64,000 nt of DNA from Tupaia tana (GCA_026018925.1 JAKSZU010000029.1:11714363-11778362), one strand, 5' to 3'; positions 47,395 through 60,628 are shown, counted from the first letter of the stretch. Notes: generated by a model from the sequence alone, not told the origin. Made by a program: numbers and translations.

Positions 47395-49230
47395 TTCTTT
47401 TTAATTTTATTTTTAAAGCAAAACTTACAGATTTTTAAAAAACAGAACTTTCCAGATATTTGTCTGTTAAATGTTCCTTCTCTTTTCTCTTTCAACTCAC
47501 TTTCATCCACCCACTGCCCTCACTTACAATCTCTGCTGTCTACACTTATCCTCTATCATATTTTTGAATCTTTTCATTTCTGCCATAGAGTGCAGACATT
47601 CAGGACACATTGAGTGGGGATATGCAGTGTGTCTCTTTCCAAGTTTAGCTTGCTTTGCTTAATATTAAATCCTCTATATTCAGCTACTTTGAATCAAATA
47701 ATTGGGATGTCATTGCTTCTTATGACTGAGTAATATTCCATAGTATATTTGTGCCACTATTTTTCAACCCAGTCATCAGTTTTTGGAAACTTAGGTTGAT
47801 TCCATGTCTTAACAATTGTGAATAATGCAACAACAAACATGAATGTGTAATTGTCTTTCCATCTGAGTGTTTTCCTGTCCTTTGAGTAAATACCAAGGAA
47901 TGGGACTACTGGGTTACATGGTAGTTCTATTTGTATTTTTTGAGGAATCAATACATAGTTTTACACAGAGTTTGTACAAATATACATTTCCAGCAATAAT
48001 GTAAAAGTGTTCTCTTTTCATCATGGCCTTGCCAGCCTTTGACGTTCTTTATTTTCTTGATCCTAGAAATTCTAACGGGTTAAATGGTATCCAATTATTG
48101 TTTTAATTTGCAATTTCTTTATGACAAGAGATTTGGAATATTTTTTTCATATGTCTTTTAACCATTCTGGAGTCTTCTTTGGAGAGTTATCTATTCAGTT
48201 CTTTTCCCATTAAAAAAATATTTATTTAATTTTATTTGTTGTTATTCTTCAATATAACCAGAGACAGAGAGACAGAGAGAGGGAGAGTGAGAAAGCAAAC
48301 ATGCCTGGTCTGGGACTCTAGCTGCTGTGGGCCATATGGGATTCCAGTGGCTTTACCACCCCCTGAGCTGCTCACCCTGATTTGCCCATTTTTTTTCTTT
48401 TTTATTAAATATATTTTAAATTTCAATTTCTTTTATACATTTATTCACATTTGTCACTTAGCTTACAAAGTGAATATTGCAACACGTGCACATTTCTCAC
48501 CAGTCCAATTGAGACTACTATACACATTATCTTCAACAGATAATAACTCATTTCTTTGTCTCATAAATGCCTTACCTCTCTATTTTTCTCCTTAATGTCT
48601 TTACTCAGACTCTCCTCCTTCACCTGGCTTGCCTATTTTTAATTAGATTATTCTTTTTTTTTAATATGGTAACCTGATTGAGTTTCTTATATTTTTTGGT
48701 TATCAATCCCTTGCCTGAGAAATAGCATTCAAATAATTTGTCTCATTCTGAGAGTTGTCTTTTCACTACAATCATTGTTTTCTTGCTGTGAAGAAGCTTT
48801 TTAGCTTGATATAATCCCACTTGTATATTTTTGGGATTAAGCCTGTCTTTTTTTCTTTTTGGAGAGGTTTTTGCTGTAGGGCACATGCGCTTGCCAGACA
48901 GACAGAGAGAGAGACAGAGAGACAGAAAGCCAGAAATCACCCCCCAGGGGGAATGGTCACACCACAATCCCTTTTCCTCTGTTCTCCTCTCGGGATCTTG
49001 GGCACGCATGCACACACACCCGGCATTGAGTTTTAAGCCACCGGGTCCGGGACGCGAACCACAGTCGACTACATGGGAGTCCAGCAACATAGCCATTCTG
49101 CTAACTGTTGGTCCCCAGCCTGTCTTTAAGAGGTCTTATTTAATAAATCTTTGCCCACTCCAACATCTTCTAAGATTTTCCTACGAGTAGTTTTATAGTT
49201 TGGCTTCATATTTAAAACTTTGATTAGAAG
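47395..49230 (-). mobile_element. Old antisense L1 mosaic
   Basis: Antisense L1 ORF2 3' region (47560-48190, aacaattgtgaataatgc motif) is cut by a reversed SINE scrap and L1 3' end (48200-48640). It resumes, and is cut again by a reversed young SINE (48851-49114) with duplication agcctgtcttt. Frames are heavily broken. Confidence 0.8.
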
Positions 49231-50445
49231 ATTAAAAAAATTATTATTATTATTTTATACATTCAATCACTACACATCATTTAGATTGTAAAGACATGTT
49301 ACCTCACATGATAAACACCTAAGTCCAGCTGGTTGAGAATACTATACAAGTCATTATCAACAGGTAATAAACCATTTCTGTGTCCCACAAAAAATACCTC
49401 TCTATTTTTTATTTACATCTTGATAATCCTGTGTGTATATTGGTGTCACCCAGAAAATCAGCTCCCTGAATTAATTACTCTACCATTTGTCTATGAAGAT
49501 ATTTTTATATACTATAAAACATTTTGAAATGTTAATATTGTACCAACAGTGAGGAGGTTAATTGTTGCTAAAGGCAAAGGATTGGATAGGGTGGACATGG
49601 CTGCAAGAGGGCAGAGCTGGCCATCCTTGTGTTGATGGAAATGTTCTGTATTTTTAACTTATCCATACTAGTTACCTGGCATGATATTGTACTGTGGTTT
49701 TCTAGGATGGTTCCACTGGGGAAACTGAAGAGTTACTGCTGAGTGAAGCAAGCCAGGCTATGAAGGAGAGACATTGTATGTCCCCACTTAATATATACTG
49801 AGTGTCTGCACTCTATGACTGAAACTGATTGACTAAAGGTCGTACAAACACAAGAGATGGGTGTGATTGCCAGATGTGGTGTGTGGGGGGCATAAGGAAG
49901 GACATTTGGTGGAGAGATACGGAGGCAGAGCATTGATGAGATGGGGAGGTGTGGTGTTACCAGTTGAAGATTTTTTATTTAAATTTATTTATTTGCATTC
50001 ATTCACTGTACATCATTACAGCATACAAAATGAGATTTTCCATCCAGAGTACACTGTATATTGTCTCAATCAAGCACATCAACAAACATGCTATTGTCAG
50101 CAAATAATTTTCTATTTCTTGTTTTCTGTATGTTTTGCTTTTTTCCCCCCATCCTTGATTCCCTATCTCTTACCCTCCACCATCTCCCACTCTCCTCCCA
50201 CACTGTCTCTGGTATCTATGTTTGCTTTCTATACTGTTTCCCCCACACACACATTTTATTGAATTACTAAAGACCTTAATTAATCTAAATATTTTCATAG
50301 CAAACACAGTTGATAGATACATTTCCATGAACACAAGTCTGAAGATATTTTGATCAACTGGACTGGGGGGAAATGTTGAAATGTTCACTTTGTAGGCTAA
50401 ACAATGTGATAGAATGTATACAAAAAATTTAAAAAAGAACACATG
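49231..50445. mobile_element. Cluster of L1 3' ends in both orientations
   Basis: Antisense end 49240-49420; sense L1 3' region 49540-49975 (gagtgaagcaagccaggct motif); antisense end 49978-50260; sense end 50330-50440 with an A-rich tail. Confidence 0.7.
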
Positions 50446-51064
50446 GATCTCTCTATATTATTTATTAGCAATACACATTAATCTATCATTTTTCCCCAAA
50501 TAAGAAGTTTAATCAAAAATAGAAATGAAAAAACTTTTAAAAAGAACATTAAAGAGACAAAATAATGGAAAGTTAATCTCTTTGACTTGCTTGACATGCA
50601 ATGCATTTATGTGTTGAGAACCCACATTGTATGCTGTAAAAATGTACAATGATTAAATGGAAATGACATAGAATTAAAACACGAACTTAAAAAATAAAGG
50701 GAACCCCATGAACTATTTCCTTTACACTTGGAATTTTGACATATTTCTGTTTTTTTTCTTTGGACTGATACTTCCTTTCTGTTCGTTCCATGCCTACAAA
50801 CTGAGACCTGGAAACATCTTGATGAAGTTTTAGTCAAAGCTCCATTCTTACTCAGTTCATGATTTAACTCTCCTGAGTCCCGTTATTGCAATGTAGATTA
50901 AGTTTGCTAATAGTGTGTCCTACTGGTGTGGTATCATGTAAATATTAAATGAAATAAAACATATAAGTTTCTAACTTCAGTCCACTGTGAGTAAGAAGGT
51001 CCACATATATCTCTTGTAATTACCAAAGGTTACATAAATGAAACACTAAATGACAATTCCTTTT
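50446..51064. other. Type-B OR-unit segment, SINE-free sister of 5800-6760
   Basis: Aligns with 5800-6760 but lacks the SINE at 6189-6477. Confidence 0.75.
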
Positions 51065-51365
51065 TTAATTTAAAAAATATTTTTTAAGGTTTTTTTTGTG
51101 TTAGGACATGTGGCCTTGCAGGGAGTGAGAGAGAAATAGAGATGAGAGAGAGAGAGACAGAGATACAGAGAGAAAGAATGTGAGAAATCTCTCCCTAGCA
51201 GGATGGCCATGCTACAATTCCTTCTCCACTAGCCTTCTGTCAGGATTTTGGATACACACATATACGTGCCCAGTGTGATGTTCGAGCCAATGGGTTTGGG
51301 ACTTGAACCATGCATTTAGCCAAGGGGGATCCAGCTCCTTAACCTCCATGCCACCTGTTACATGG
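51065..51365 (-). mobile_element. tRNA-derived SINE
   Basis: Reversed copy with a GA-rich body, at the left border of module 8. Confidence 0.7.
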
Positions 51366-51717
51366 GGACAATTAAAATGTAACTCAACAGTTGGTGTAAT
51401 GTTCTAAGGACCTATGGTGGCAGGAGAGTTTCCAGAGAATATGTTCTAAAGACTGGATTCATCACAATTTCATCTTAGTCTCTCAAGAGCAGCGAATCAA
51501 CAGAAAAATATTCTTTTCTTTCAAGACCAGTGTCCACAAGGGAAGTCAGCTACTAAGTGGTTGTTGTTATAAGGAGGAAATGTACATGTACCCAATGAGC
51601 TGATATAGGGAGCTGCAAATATTTCATCTGACAATGTCCCTAAAGGAGTAGAGCCCTGGGCTGGACATGACATGATTGATTTTTGTTGGACTATCCAGAC
51701 TGGCTAGGATTCCATGC

Positions 51718-51831
51718 TTAATTCTTTCATTTTGTCTTGTCTGGGGACAGAGCTTCAGTCTCCATGACCAACCATTCAGGGAGAACTTCACCATTTCACA
51801 AGAAGACTGTCCTCTCTGAGAGCCCATACAG
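51718..51831 (+). promoter_or_regulatory. Candidate OR promoter and exon 1
   Basis: TTAATT at 51718, ctggggac, and donor tacag|gtgagt with GT at 51832-51833. Acceptor AG at 54303-54304 gives a 2473-bp intron. Confidence 0.6.
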
Positions 51832-52375
51832 GTGAGTCTGAGAGTCTGGTAGGTTCTGCAGGACTGTTCATACAGAATGGATGCCAAGAACATCTACCTG
51901 AGATCTCCAGAGAGCCAAACCAGCCTAATATGAGCTGAGATATTAATGTGTTTGGTTACTTGTCTGACCAATTTAGTCATCATTAATTTATTTAATATGT
52001 TAACAAGCCATGTGTCTGTCAGACTTAGCTTGCAGGCTAAGTGGACTATTTAGTGATGAGAGCAGACATCCGGTTGGATGAGGGTGAAGTAGGAATGGGA
52101 GAAATAAAATGATTTCAGTCAACTTAGAACATGTGCACAGAAATTTGCAGTTCATGAAGTAGGAAAAGCAGAATCAGAGTTGTGATGAGATGTGCAATGA
52201 CTTTAGGGTCTGTTAAGTTTTTTTAAATGAGTGTACTTATGCATATTTTGGTATTTTTTGAAAGATCCAGAGGAATGAATTCTTTGCAATTCATACCTTG
52301 CAACTGTAGTTCATGAGACATGCATTTCACAGTTTCTTCTTTCACATTGGGTATTCACATAAAAATTTAATTCTC

Positions 52376-52636
52376 GGGAACCAGCAGTTAGCGTAATGGC
52401 TATGTCGCTGGAATCCCATGTAGTCGACCGCGGTTCGCGTCTCGGACCCGGTGGCTTACAACTCACGCCGGGCGCGTGTGTGTGCGTGCCCAAGATCCCA
52501 AGAGGAGAATAGAGGAGAAGGGATTGCGGCGTGACCATCCCCCCTGGGGGGTGATTTCTCGCTTTCTGTCTCTATGTCTCTCTCTGTCTGTCTGGCGAGC
52601 GCACGCGCCCTATAGCAAAAAACCTCTCTTAAAAAA
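52376..52636 (+). mobile_element. Young SINE with TSD
   Basis: Full-length, CpG-rich copy flanked by aaaaatttaattctc at 52361-52375 and 52637-52651. It uses the same target site as the SINE in module 2. Confidence 0.9.
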
Positions 52637-53029
52637 AAAAATTTAATTCTCATGTTAAAATGGGAATATAGAAGAGTTTTTACTGACAACTATTTTCTGG
52701 CTGGTGAAATTAAATAGGTTTGTGAGTCTGTTAACTTTTTACTTTATTGTAAATCAAGCCACTGTTTTGTTTTATGTTCTGGGGTCTGAGTATATTTATT
52801 TTTTGATATATTTCTTTTAATAGTGAATTATCATTTTAAAATAAAAATTTCAGGATACTTTTGAATTATTTTATGTGATTTCATATATATATGTGTGTGT
52901 GAATTTGGAAAGTTAATTTAGTGTTATCAAATCTAATAGTTCATCATATTGTGTACACAAATGCACTCCAAATTTTTATTAAGAAAAATTCATCTATGTC
53001 AGTAATAAACACAAATGCCTTTTATCGGT

Positions 53030-53606
53030 CACATTTTGCCATTGGGCATGTTTGTTCACCTGAGAGGGAGACACAGAGAGACAGAAAGAGAGAAAGTGAG
53101 AAATCACCCCCCGAGTGTTATCCATTCTGAAATCTCTTCTCCTTCAATTTTTTCCTAGAATTTTGGGCACACATGCACACGTGTCCAGTGTGCTTGTTTA
53201 AGACCTAGTTTTAGGTCTCAGACCACGATTGGCCATATTGGAGTCCAGCTTCTTAATGACTATGATATCTGCTTGACCCCCAAATTATGATCTCATAATA
53301 CAGTGGTCTCAATACTAATCAATAGAAAAAATTGAGGAAAGATCTATTTTTTTTTTGGAGAGATTTTCTCTATAAGGCGCGTGCATTTGTCAGACAGAGA
53401 GAGACATTAGAGACAGAAAGCGAGAAATCACCTCCCAGGGGAGATAGTCACACCGCAATCCCTTCTCCTCCATTCTCCTCTTGGGGTCTTGGGCACGCAC
53501 GCACACATGCCCGGCGTGAGTTTCAAGCCACCGGATCCGGGACGTGAACCGCAGTCAACTACGTGGGAGTCCAGCGACATAGCCATTATGCTAACTGCTG
53601 GTTCCC
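53030..53606 (-). mobile_element. Ancestral intronic SINE and young SINE
   Basis: Old reversed SINE at 53030-53280. Young reversed SINE at 53346-53606, with aaagatctatttt on both sides. Confidence 0.85.
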
Positions 53607-53774
53607 AAAAGATCTATTTTGATTCATGGAAAATGTAAACTAAAATACTGAGTGATGCCACTTAACTAAGGTATCTGAAGTAGTCAATGCCATAGAAGAA
53701 TACAACACAATGGTGATTGTCAAAGATTGGTGAAAGAGGAAACAAGTTGTTTTCAATGGATATAAAGTTTTAGT

Positions 53775-54010
53775 TATTGGTCAGCTGGTGGTGTGATGGT
53801 TAAGGCTGTTGGATCACACATGGTCGACTGTCAGTTAAAAACCCAGACCTGGCAGGTTTAAAAAAAAAAAAGCCAGGCATGTATGCATGCACTACCAAGA
53901 TCTTGAGTGAAGAGCGTATTATGGCATGGCCATTCCCTGTTGAGGGTGATCTCTCACATTCCCTCTCTCTCTGTTTCTCTGTTCGGTGAATGCATCTTCC
54001 AATAGTAAAA
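53775..54010 (+). mobile_element. Ancestral intronic SINE
   Basis: Same element as 10108-10365. Confidence 0.75.
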
Positions 54011-54313
54011 CTAAACCAAAACCAAACCCTATTGAAACATCATATTTTACTCCATAAATACGTACTACTATTATTTGTCAAGAAATAAATATGTTAAAAA
54101 ACATGTATATACCTGATCTATGGGAACAAAGAAGAGAGATAAGAAAAACAGGAAGAGATGACACTATGAAAGCCTAAAGGGGATTAAATCCATACAAAAA
54201 CATAGAAAATAACATTGTGACCACAAAATATTAACTATGGCATTTCAGCTCTGTGAGTAATTCCTGTTCGTGTGAAATTAGTCATCTCATTTTCCTCTTT
54301 TCAGGTAGTCATC

Positions 54314-55232
54314 ATGGAACCAGGAAATGATACACAAATTTCAGAATTTCTTCCTCTGGGACTTTCAGAGGAATTAGAATTGCAGCCCCTCATATTTGGG
54401 CTTTTCCTCTCCATGTACCTGATCACCGTGTGTAGAAACCTACTCATCATCATGGTCACCATCCTAGACTTCCACCTGCACACGCCCATGTATTTTTCCT
54501 CTCCAACCTGTCCTTTGCTGAAATCTGTTTCACTTCCACCACCGTCCCAAAGATGCTGGAGAACATCCAGACACAGAGCAAGGTCATCACCTATGCAGGC
54601 CGCATCACCCAGTTCTATAACACAGTTTTCTTAGTATTGGATGACTTCCTCCTGACAGTGATGGCCTATGACCAGTATGCAGCCATTTTTCACACCCTGT
54701 ACTACACAGTCATCATGAATCCCTGCCTTGTTGAAAGGTGGTTCTGGCATCCTGCATCATGAGTGTCCTGTATTCCTTGTTTCAAAGCTTAATGGTGTTG
54801 CAGTTGTCCTTCTTTGTACATGTGGAAATTCCCCACTTTTTCTGTGAACTTAATCAGATGGTCCACCTTGCTTGCTCTGACACTTTTCTTAATAACATGG
54901 TAACCTATTTTGCATCTGTGCTGCTGGGTGGTGGTCCCGTCACTGGGGTCCTTTACTCTAGGATACTTTTCTCCATTTGTTCAATCTCATCAGATCAAGG
55001 GTGGTACAAAGCTTTTTCCACCTGTGCCTCTCGCCTCTCAGTTGTCTCCTTATTTTATTATATGAGTCTAGGAGTGGACCTTAGTGCTGGTGTTACCCAC
55101 TGCTCACTATCAAATGCAGCAACTTCAGTGATGTACACTGTGGTCTCCCCTATGCTGAACCATTTAATCTATAGTCTAAGGAATAAAGACATAAAGAGGG
55201 CTCTGAAAATAGTCTTGGGAGGGAAATTTTGT
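54314..55232 (+). pseudogene. Olfactory receptor pseudogene, family 7A-like, 3' fused to next unit
   Basis: Receptor homology with a 1-nt loss near 54495 (TM2) and another near 54728 (before TM4). The frame after 54738 stays open to 55340. DRY reads DQY, the loop-2 start SFCTHV reads SFFVHV, and two residues of YSYSK are missing. The native stop is gone: after GGK the frame runs into module 9 sequence and ends at 55340. Acceptor (54303-54304) and promoter module look intact. Two frameshifts exclude a working receptor. Confidence 0.95.
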
Positions 55233-56480
55233 GGAAGAAAGATAAAGTCATCACACTTTCATCTTGGTCTCTCGAGAGCAGCAAATCAGGAAAATGTTCT
55301 TCTTTCCAGACCAGTGTCCACGAGGGAAATCAGGTACTAAGAGGTTGTAGTTATAAGGGGAAAATGTACCTAATGAGCAGACATAGGGAGCTGTACATAA
55401 TTAATCTGTCATTGTCCCTCAAGGAGGACAGCCTTGGGCTGGAGAAGACATAGTTGATGCTTTCTGAATCTCTAGTCTGGCTAGGGGACCATGCTTAATT
55501 CTTTCATTGTGTCTTGTCTGGGGACAGAGCTTCAGTCTCCATCATCAACAACCCAGCGAGAAATTCACTCTTCCACAAGAAGACTGTCATCTCTGAGAGC
55601 CCGCACAGGTGAGTCTGGGAGGCTGATCGGAACAGCAGGAAAGTTCAGAAACAACGGATGCCAAGAATCTCTACCTGAGATCACATAAGAACCAAACCAG
55701 CCTGGCAAGAACTGAGACTGATGCATTTGGCTATGTGTCTGACCAAGTTATTTCTCAGTAATTTATTTAATATGTTTACAAGCCATGTGTCCATCAGACT
55801 TAGCAATGCAGGCATCATTGTGGACAACTTAGTGATGGGAATAGACATCCAATTGGATGAGGGTGAAGATGGAATGGGAGAAATAAATGATTTCAGTCAA
55901 ATTAGAAAATGCCCACAGAAATGTGCAGTTCATGAAGTAGGGGAAATAGAATAAGAGTTGTGATAAGATGTGCAATGACTTTCGGGTCTCTTAAGGCATT
56001 TTTGAAATGAGTGTATTTGTGCATGTTTCTGTATTTTTTAGAGGATCCTGATGAATGGATTGCTTGCAATTCATACCGTACAGCAGTATTCCATGACACC
56101 TATATTTCAAAATTTATGCTTTCACATTGGGCGGGCATTCACATAAAAAACTTATTCGAAGGTCAAAATATTTAAGTTAAAGAGTTTTTACTTACAACTA
56201 TTTACTTCCTGATGAAGTTGAATATGTTTATGGATCTGTTTACTTTTTATTTTATTTCAAATTACACAGGTTTTATGTTCTGGTGTCTGAGTGCTTTTCA
56301 TTCTTTTGATTTTTTTCTTTTAAATAATGCATTGATGTTTTTAAATCAAATGATCAGAATGTCATTGTGTTACTTTACTTACAAGTATATATTGGGTGAA
56401 TGTGAAACGTTAATAGATGTTTGTGTTATCATATATAATAGTCAATCCTAAGTTTTTACACATCCACCCCTCTCTAATTT
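55233..56480 (+). other. First-exon module 9
   Basis: The module starts abruptly at the end of the 54314 pseudogene, with its first about 100 bp missing. Its right-hand part matches module 3 best. Confidence 0.75.
55495..55608 (+). promoter_or_regulatory. Candidate OR promoter and exon 1 (nearest to the 62447 receptor)
   Basis: TTAATT at 55495, ctggggac, and donor acag|gtgagt with GT at 55609-55610. The next receptor acceptor is at 62436-62437, so the intron would be 6.8 kb, lengthened by the half-L1. Confidence 0.55.
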
Positions 56481-56880
56481 TTATTAAGGTAGAAAAAGTC
56501 CTCTTCATCAGTAGTAGAAACAAATTATCTTGTATTTATATTTTCATCTTATTTCTCATTTATTTTTTCTTATTATCTTTTGCCTATTAGGCTTTTATTT
56601 TAAAATTTAGTTTTGAATTCCATTTTCAAAGATGAGTAATTGCTTTATATATTGATGGGGTACAATGTGATACTATGATATATACATGCACATAATGTGC
56701 AATGATTAAACTATGATCAACTACAATGATTAAACTAGGTTTGTTACTTAACTGACCTTCATATACTGATTATTTCTTCATGGTAAAAATGTTTGAAACC
56801 TCCTATTTCAGAGCTAACAGGAGGCACTGGGCTCTCACACGGTCAAGTGTGATTGAGTCCTGAACCTTGTGTCTTGCTTT

Positions 56881-56943
<63 letters not shown>

Positions 56944-57476
56944 ATTCTGTTGAGTGCACGTACTCTACATCAAATTTAAAAAATAATAAATTAAACTAAA
57001 TACATTATTCTAAAAGAACTGATTCTGGAGCAAAGGTAGTTTAGATATGTGTACCATTACAACATCTCTCTAGCCATTGTGAGCCTGGCTAGGAAAAATG
57101 ACATGGAATTAAATGAAATGAAGAAAGCAGTATATTAAATAAGTACATGCAGGAAGTGTTCATTTCATTTAAGAATGCTTTTAAAAATTTAAAAAGAAGC
57201 TGACTTCACAAGTTAAATGTTGTACAGTGATTGTATAAAATAAAATGTATTAAAAAAAAGATGATTGAGGTTGTTCTGAAAGAGTAGTTGTTCTTGAGAA
57301 GGAGAGGGGATAAAAAATTTTAAATATACCAGTGACAGAGACTCCAAGCAGAAGGAAGCACATTATGTAAAAGTGAGTATTGAAGCTCTGAAGTCTGGTG
57401 AAGCTTAAAGTGAAGTTCAGCATTTGGGAGACTAGTGTGGGCAGGGGTGGGAAGTGTAGAAGTAAGAGATGTTTTG
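56481..57476. other. Old L1 remnant, SINE with CT repeat, sister segment of 15600-16810
   Basis: Old L1 3'-UTR remnant at 56620-56780. A shortened plus-strand SINE at 56815-56990 has a CT run at about 56886-56938. 57000-57475 matches 15990-16810 without its SINE. Confidence 0.7.
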
Positions 57477-57732
57477 GGACCAGCAGTTGGTGTAATGGCT
57501 ATGTCACTGGACTCCCACGTAGTCGACCGTGGTTTGAGTCCTGGAACCGGTGGCTTAAAACTCACACCAGGCACGTGTGTGTGCGTGCCCTAGATCCTGA
57601 GAGGAGAATGGAGGAAAGGGATTGCAGCGTGGCCATCCCCCTGGGGGGTGATTTCTCCCTTTCTGTCTCTTTGTCTCTCTGTCTGGCGAGCACACACACC
57701 TTATGGCAAAAAAAAAAATCTATCAAAAAAAA
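57477..57732 (+). mobile_element. Young SINE with TSD
   Basis: Full-length copy from gggaccagcagttggtgtaa to an A tail, flanked by taagagatgtttt and taagaaatgtttt. Confidence 0.88.
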
Positions 57733-58227
57733 GTAAGAAATGTTTTACTTTTTATTTTATTTTAGTATTTTTTTCTTTTTATTACTTAAATTATTATTAT
57801 TATTCTAATTTATTAAAAAAGATTCAATTGTTATACATCATTTGGCTTGTAAAGAGAATTTACCCAACAAAAAATATATTTCAGAACCATTCCAGTTGAG
57901 AATACACATTATTATCAACAGGTCCTTAATCATTTCTGTGTCCCACAAATGTCTTGCCTCTCTATTTTTCCTCCCTGATTTTTTACCCTACACTGTTCCC
58001 CTCTTCCAACCTTCTTCCACACTGTCTCCAGAATCCATAACAATTTTCACTATTTTTATGTCCTCCAGTCTTTCAGTCTCTACCATAAGGTGCAGACAGT
58101 CAGTATATATTAAGTGTGAAGAAACAATGTCTCTTGAAGTCTCCTGTCTCTCTATCAGTCTTTGTCTCTCTCTACCTCTGTCTCTGTCCTCTCTTCCTCT
58201 CTCTCTCTCTCTCTCTCTGTCTTTTTT
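57733..58227 (-). mobile_element. L1 3' end antisense and CT repeat
   Basis: Antisense L1 3' end to about 58135, then a CT-rich run (58140-58222). Confidence 0.75.
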
Positions 58228-60173
58228 TTAATTTTTGCTTTTTAGAATTTTTTAAGGTGAGGCATTTTACAGGGCCCTTTGGCCCCTCCCTCCTAGGCCT
58301 TTTATCTTGTTAATAATCCCCTCTCCTTCTCCCAGAACAGCCCTCCTTCAAGAGACAGACAGCTCCATGCGTCCTGTGATCTAGCCATTTTGGGACAAAG
58401 GAAGATGTCCCACTGCTAACTGGGACTTCAGCATATAAAACCCGCGTGATAGGAAGACCCCTTTCAAGGTTTTCTAATTTTTGAGTTTTACTGAAGTTTT
58501 TTGAATATTAATTTTTCTTTTTTATATTTATTTAAAAGTCTTTCTCTTCTTTTTCTATGTTTCTTGTCTTGTTTTTTGCTGTTGTTGGTATTGTTTCCCT
58601 CTCTCTGCTTCCTTTTCTGCACTCTCCTCGCCCCTCAGATTGAACTTCCAAGTATGGGAAGAAACTGACCATCCACCAGATGACTAGAAATCGCTGCAGG
58701 ACCACAAGAAATATAGGGAAGCAGGAAAATGCTTCTCCCACAAGGGAAACGGATAGCTCCTCTTCATCCACACACAGTTCAATGGAAATCATGGAAATGT
58801 CTGAAAGAATTTAGAACATTCATAATGGCAAAGCTAACAGAGATGGAAGAGAAGAGAGACAAGGAACTGCTGAAGAGGAAGGAGAAAGGAGTTGAAGAGT
58901 TCCAGGAGGTGAGGAAATTCATGCAAGATCTAAAAGAGGAATTTCACACTTTACAAAAGAACCAGATGGAACTGTTAGAGATGAAGTCTATAATACAAGA
59001 AGTCAAAATCTCCCTTGAAAGTATTAAAAGCAGACTAGATCATACAGAAAATAGAATCTCTAATGTAGAAGGGAAAATGGCTGGCCTAGAAAAATCCACC
59101 ATGAAGACTGAGAAAATGGCCCAAAAATTTGAGAATGATATGCAAGAATTACTAGATACAATTAAACGTCCAAACATCCAGATAATAGGCATCCCAGAGG
59201 GTGAAGAGACTCATAAGGGCATTGATAATCTATTCCATGAAATCCTGCAAGAAAACTTTCCAATCCTGGAGAGGCACTCAAAGATAAAGTCCCAAGAAAT
59301 ACAGAGGACCCCAAATAGAATCAACCGAAGAAGATCTTCTCCAAGACACATTATAGCCAGATTGACCAAAACCACAGACAAAGACAAGATATTAAGACTG
59401 GAAAGAAAAAAAAGGCAAGTTACCTACAAAGGGTATCTCATCAGACTAACGGCAGACCTCTCATCGGAAACAATGCAAGCGAGGAGAGAATGGGAAAATA
59501 TATTCAAAGTATTAAGGGAAAAGCAATTTCAACCGAGAATTCTGTACCCAGCAAGGTGATCGTTTATTTGGGAAGAAAAGATATGAACTTTCCCAGATAA
59601 ACAAAACCTGAAGGAATTTACCAGCACCAGACCAGATCTCCAAGAAGTTCTTAAGGGAGTGCTATGTCAGTAAAATTAAATGCAGACACACAGAAATAAG
59701 AGTTCAAAAACTAAGAAAATGGGCAACTTAATTGTAGGGACAAAGTTTGGAGATGAACATTATATCCCAGAATTCAATCTGGAAGATTGAACCTTAACAG
59801 AAGAAAGATTAAGTACATGAGACTGAACCGATGAAACAACATTCTGTGACTTGACTAAATTATTGCTGCTTTTCTCCTAAGCTTTGTTTTCCGGTTTTAA
59901 TGGATTTTTGTCTTGTCTTGAGCTGTTGATAGGTGCATGTACCTATTACTTGAACAGAATACTAACTTGTTTCTAGGCTTTAAGTTTCAAGGAAATATCA
60001 TTACCAGTTCAAAACTACTCTTCTTGAAATTACCTGCTGAAAGTAGTTAGATTACTTATGATATTGTGTGGTCAACAAAATGTTGGAGAAAAAGGAATGG
60101 AAGACAACTGTATATAGCAGAGATAGTGTAATAAGAGAGTGGGAAAGGGCAGAGGGTCAAACATGGGGTAAAA

Positions 60174-60220
<47 letters not shown>

Positions 60221-60365
60221 ACATATGTATGAAAGTAGAAATGGAATATTATTGATGATAATATGCTTGATTAAGCCACTATGCAGTTTATTCTAGATGG
60301 GAAACCACACTTAGTATTTTGTGATGATGCTCAGGGAATGAGTGTTAAGTAATTAAAAAAAAAAG
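58228..60365 (+). mobile_element. Half-L1 (HAL1-type) element: ORF1 but no ORF2
   Basis: This is an element of about 2.1 kb: a 5' UTR-like leader (to 58679), one L1 ORF1-type gene, about 690 bp of 3' UTR containing a TA run (60176-60216), and an A-rich end at 60353-60365. No reverse-transcriptase ORF is present between ORF1 and the tail. That is the defining layout of HAL1 elements, which must borrow L1 machinery. Confidence 0.8.
58680..59673 (+). pseudogene. L1 ORF1-type RNA-binding protein gene, broken
   Basis: The likely native start is at 58680. An apparent 2-nt loss near 58807 shifts the frame, which then stays open to 59559. Visible parts are a coiled-coil region rich in Glu/Lys (roughly 58850-59160), an RRM-like start (RPNIQIIGIPEGEE), and the C-terminal domain phrases RTPNRINRR and LTADLSSETMQARREW. 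In-frame stops at 59557-59559 and 59584-59586 cut off the last about 38 codons before the natural stop at 59671-59673. ORF1 proteins coat element RNA. This copy cannot make a complete one. Confidence 0.85.
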
Positions 60366-60589
60366 TTGCAGGAGAAAAAAATCTGTAAGGTGTTCAATCT
60401 ATTCTGTATCAAAAATGTTAATGTTAGCTGGTTTATTACTCATGATGGGCATACAGGGATGCAATTGGGCTTGACCTGCTTCAGGATCAAAGGAGTTTTC
60501 TCTTCATCACATCTCTCAGGGCCTCCTGAGCTTATTAGGTATTTTTCCCTTTCTTATACACTTTCTTCCTCATTTTGGGGGGTGAATAT
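60366..60589. other. Unassigned spacer
   Basis: No repeat or reading frame that I recognise. Confidence 0.4.
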
Positions 60590-60628
60590 TTACTATAGGA
60601 TGTGTGTTGCCAGAGAGAGACAGAGAGA

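Larger units (their letters stand above)
51366..53025 (+). other. First-exon module 8 (belongs to the 54314 pseudogene)
   Basis: Complete module with a young SINE at 52376-52636. Confidence 0.75.

Noticed and set aside
47197-47613. A 138-codon open frame downstream of the 45604 receptor
   Set aside because: Its second half is antisense L1 sequence and the first half shows no protein-like composition or relatives here.
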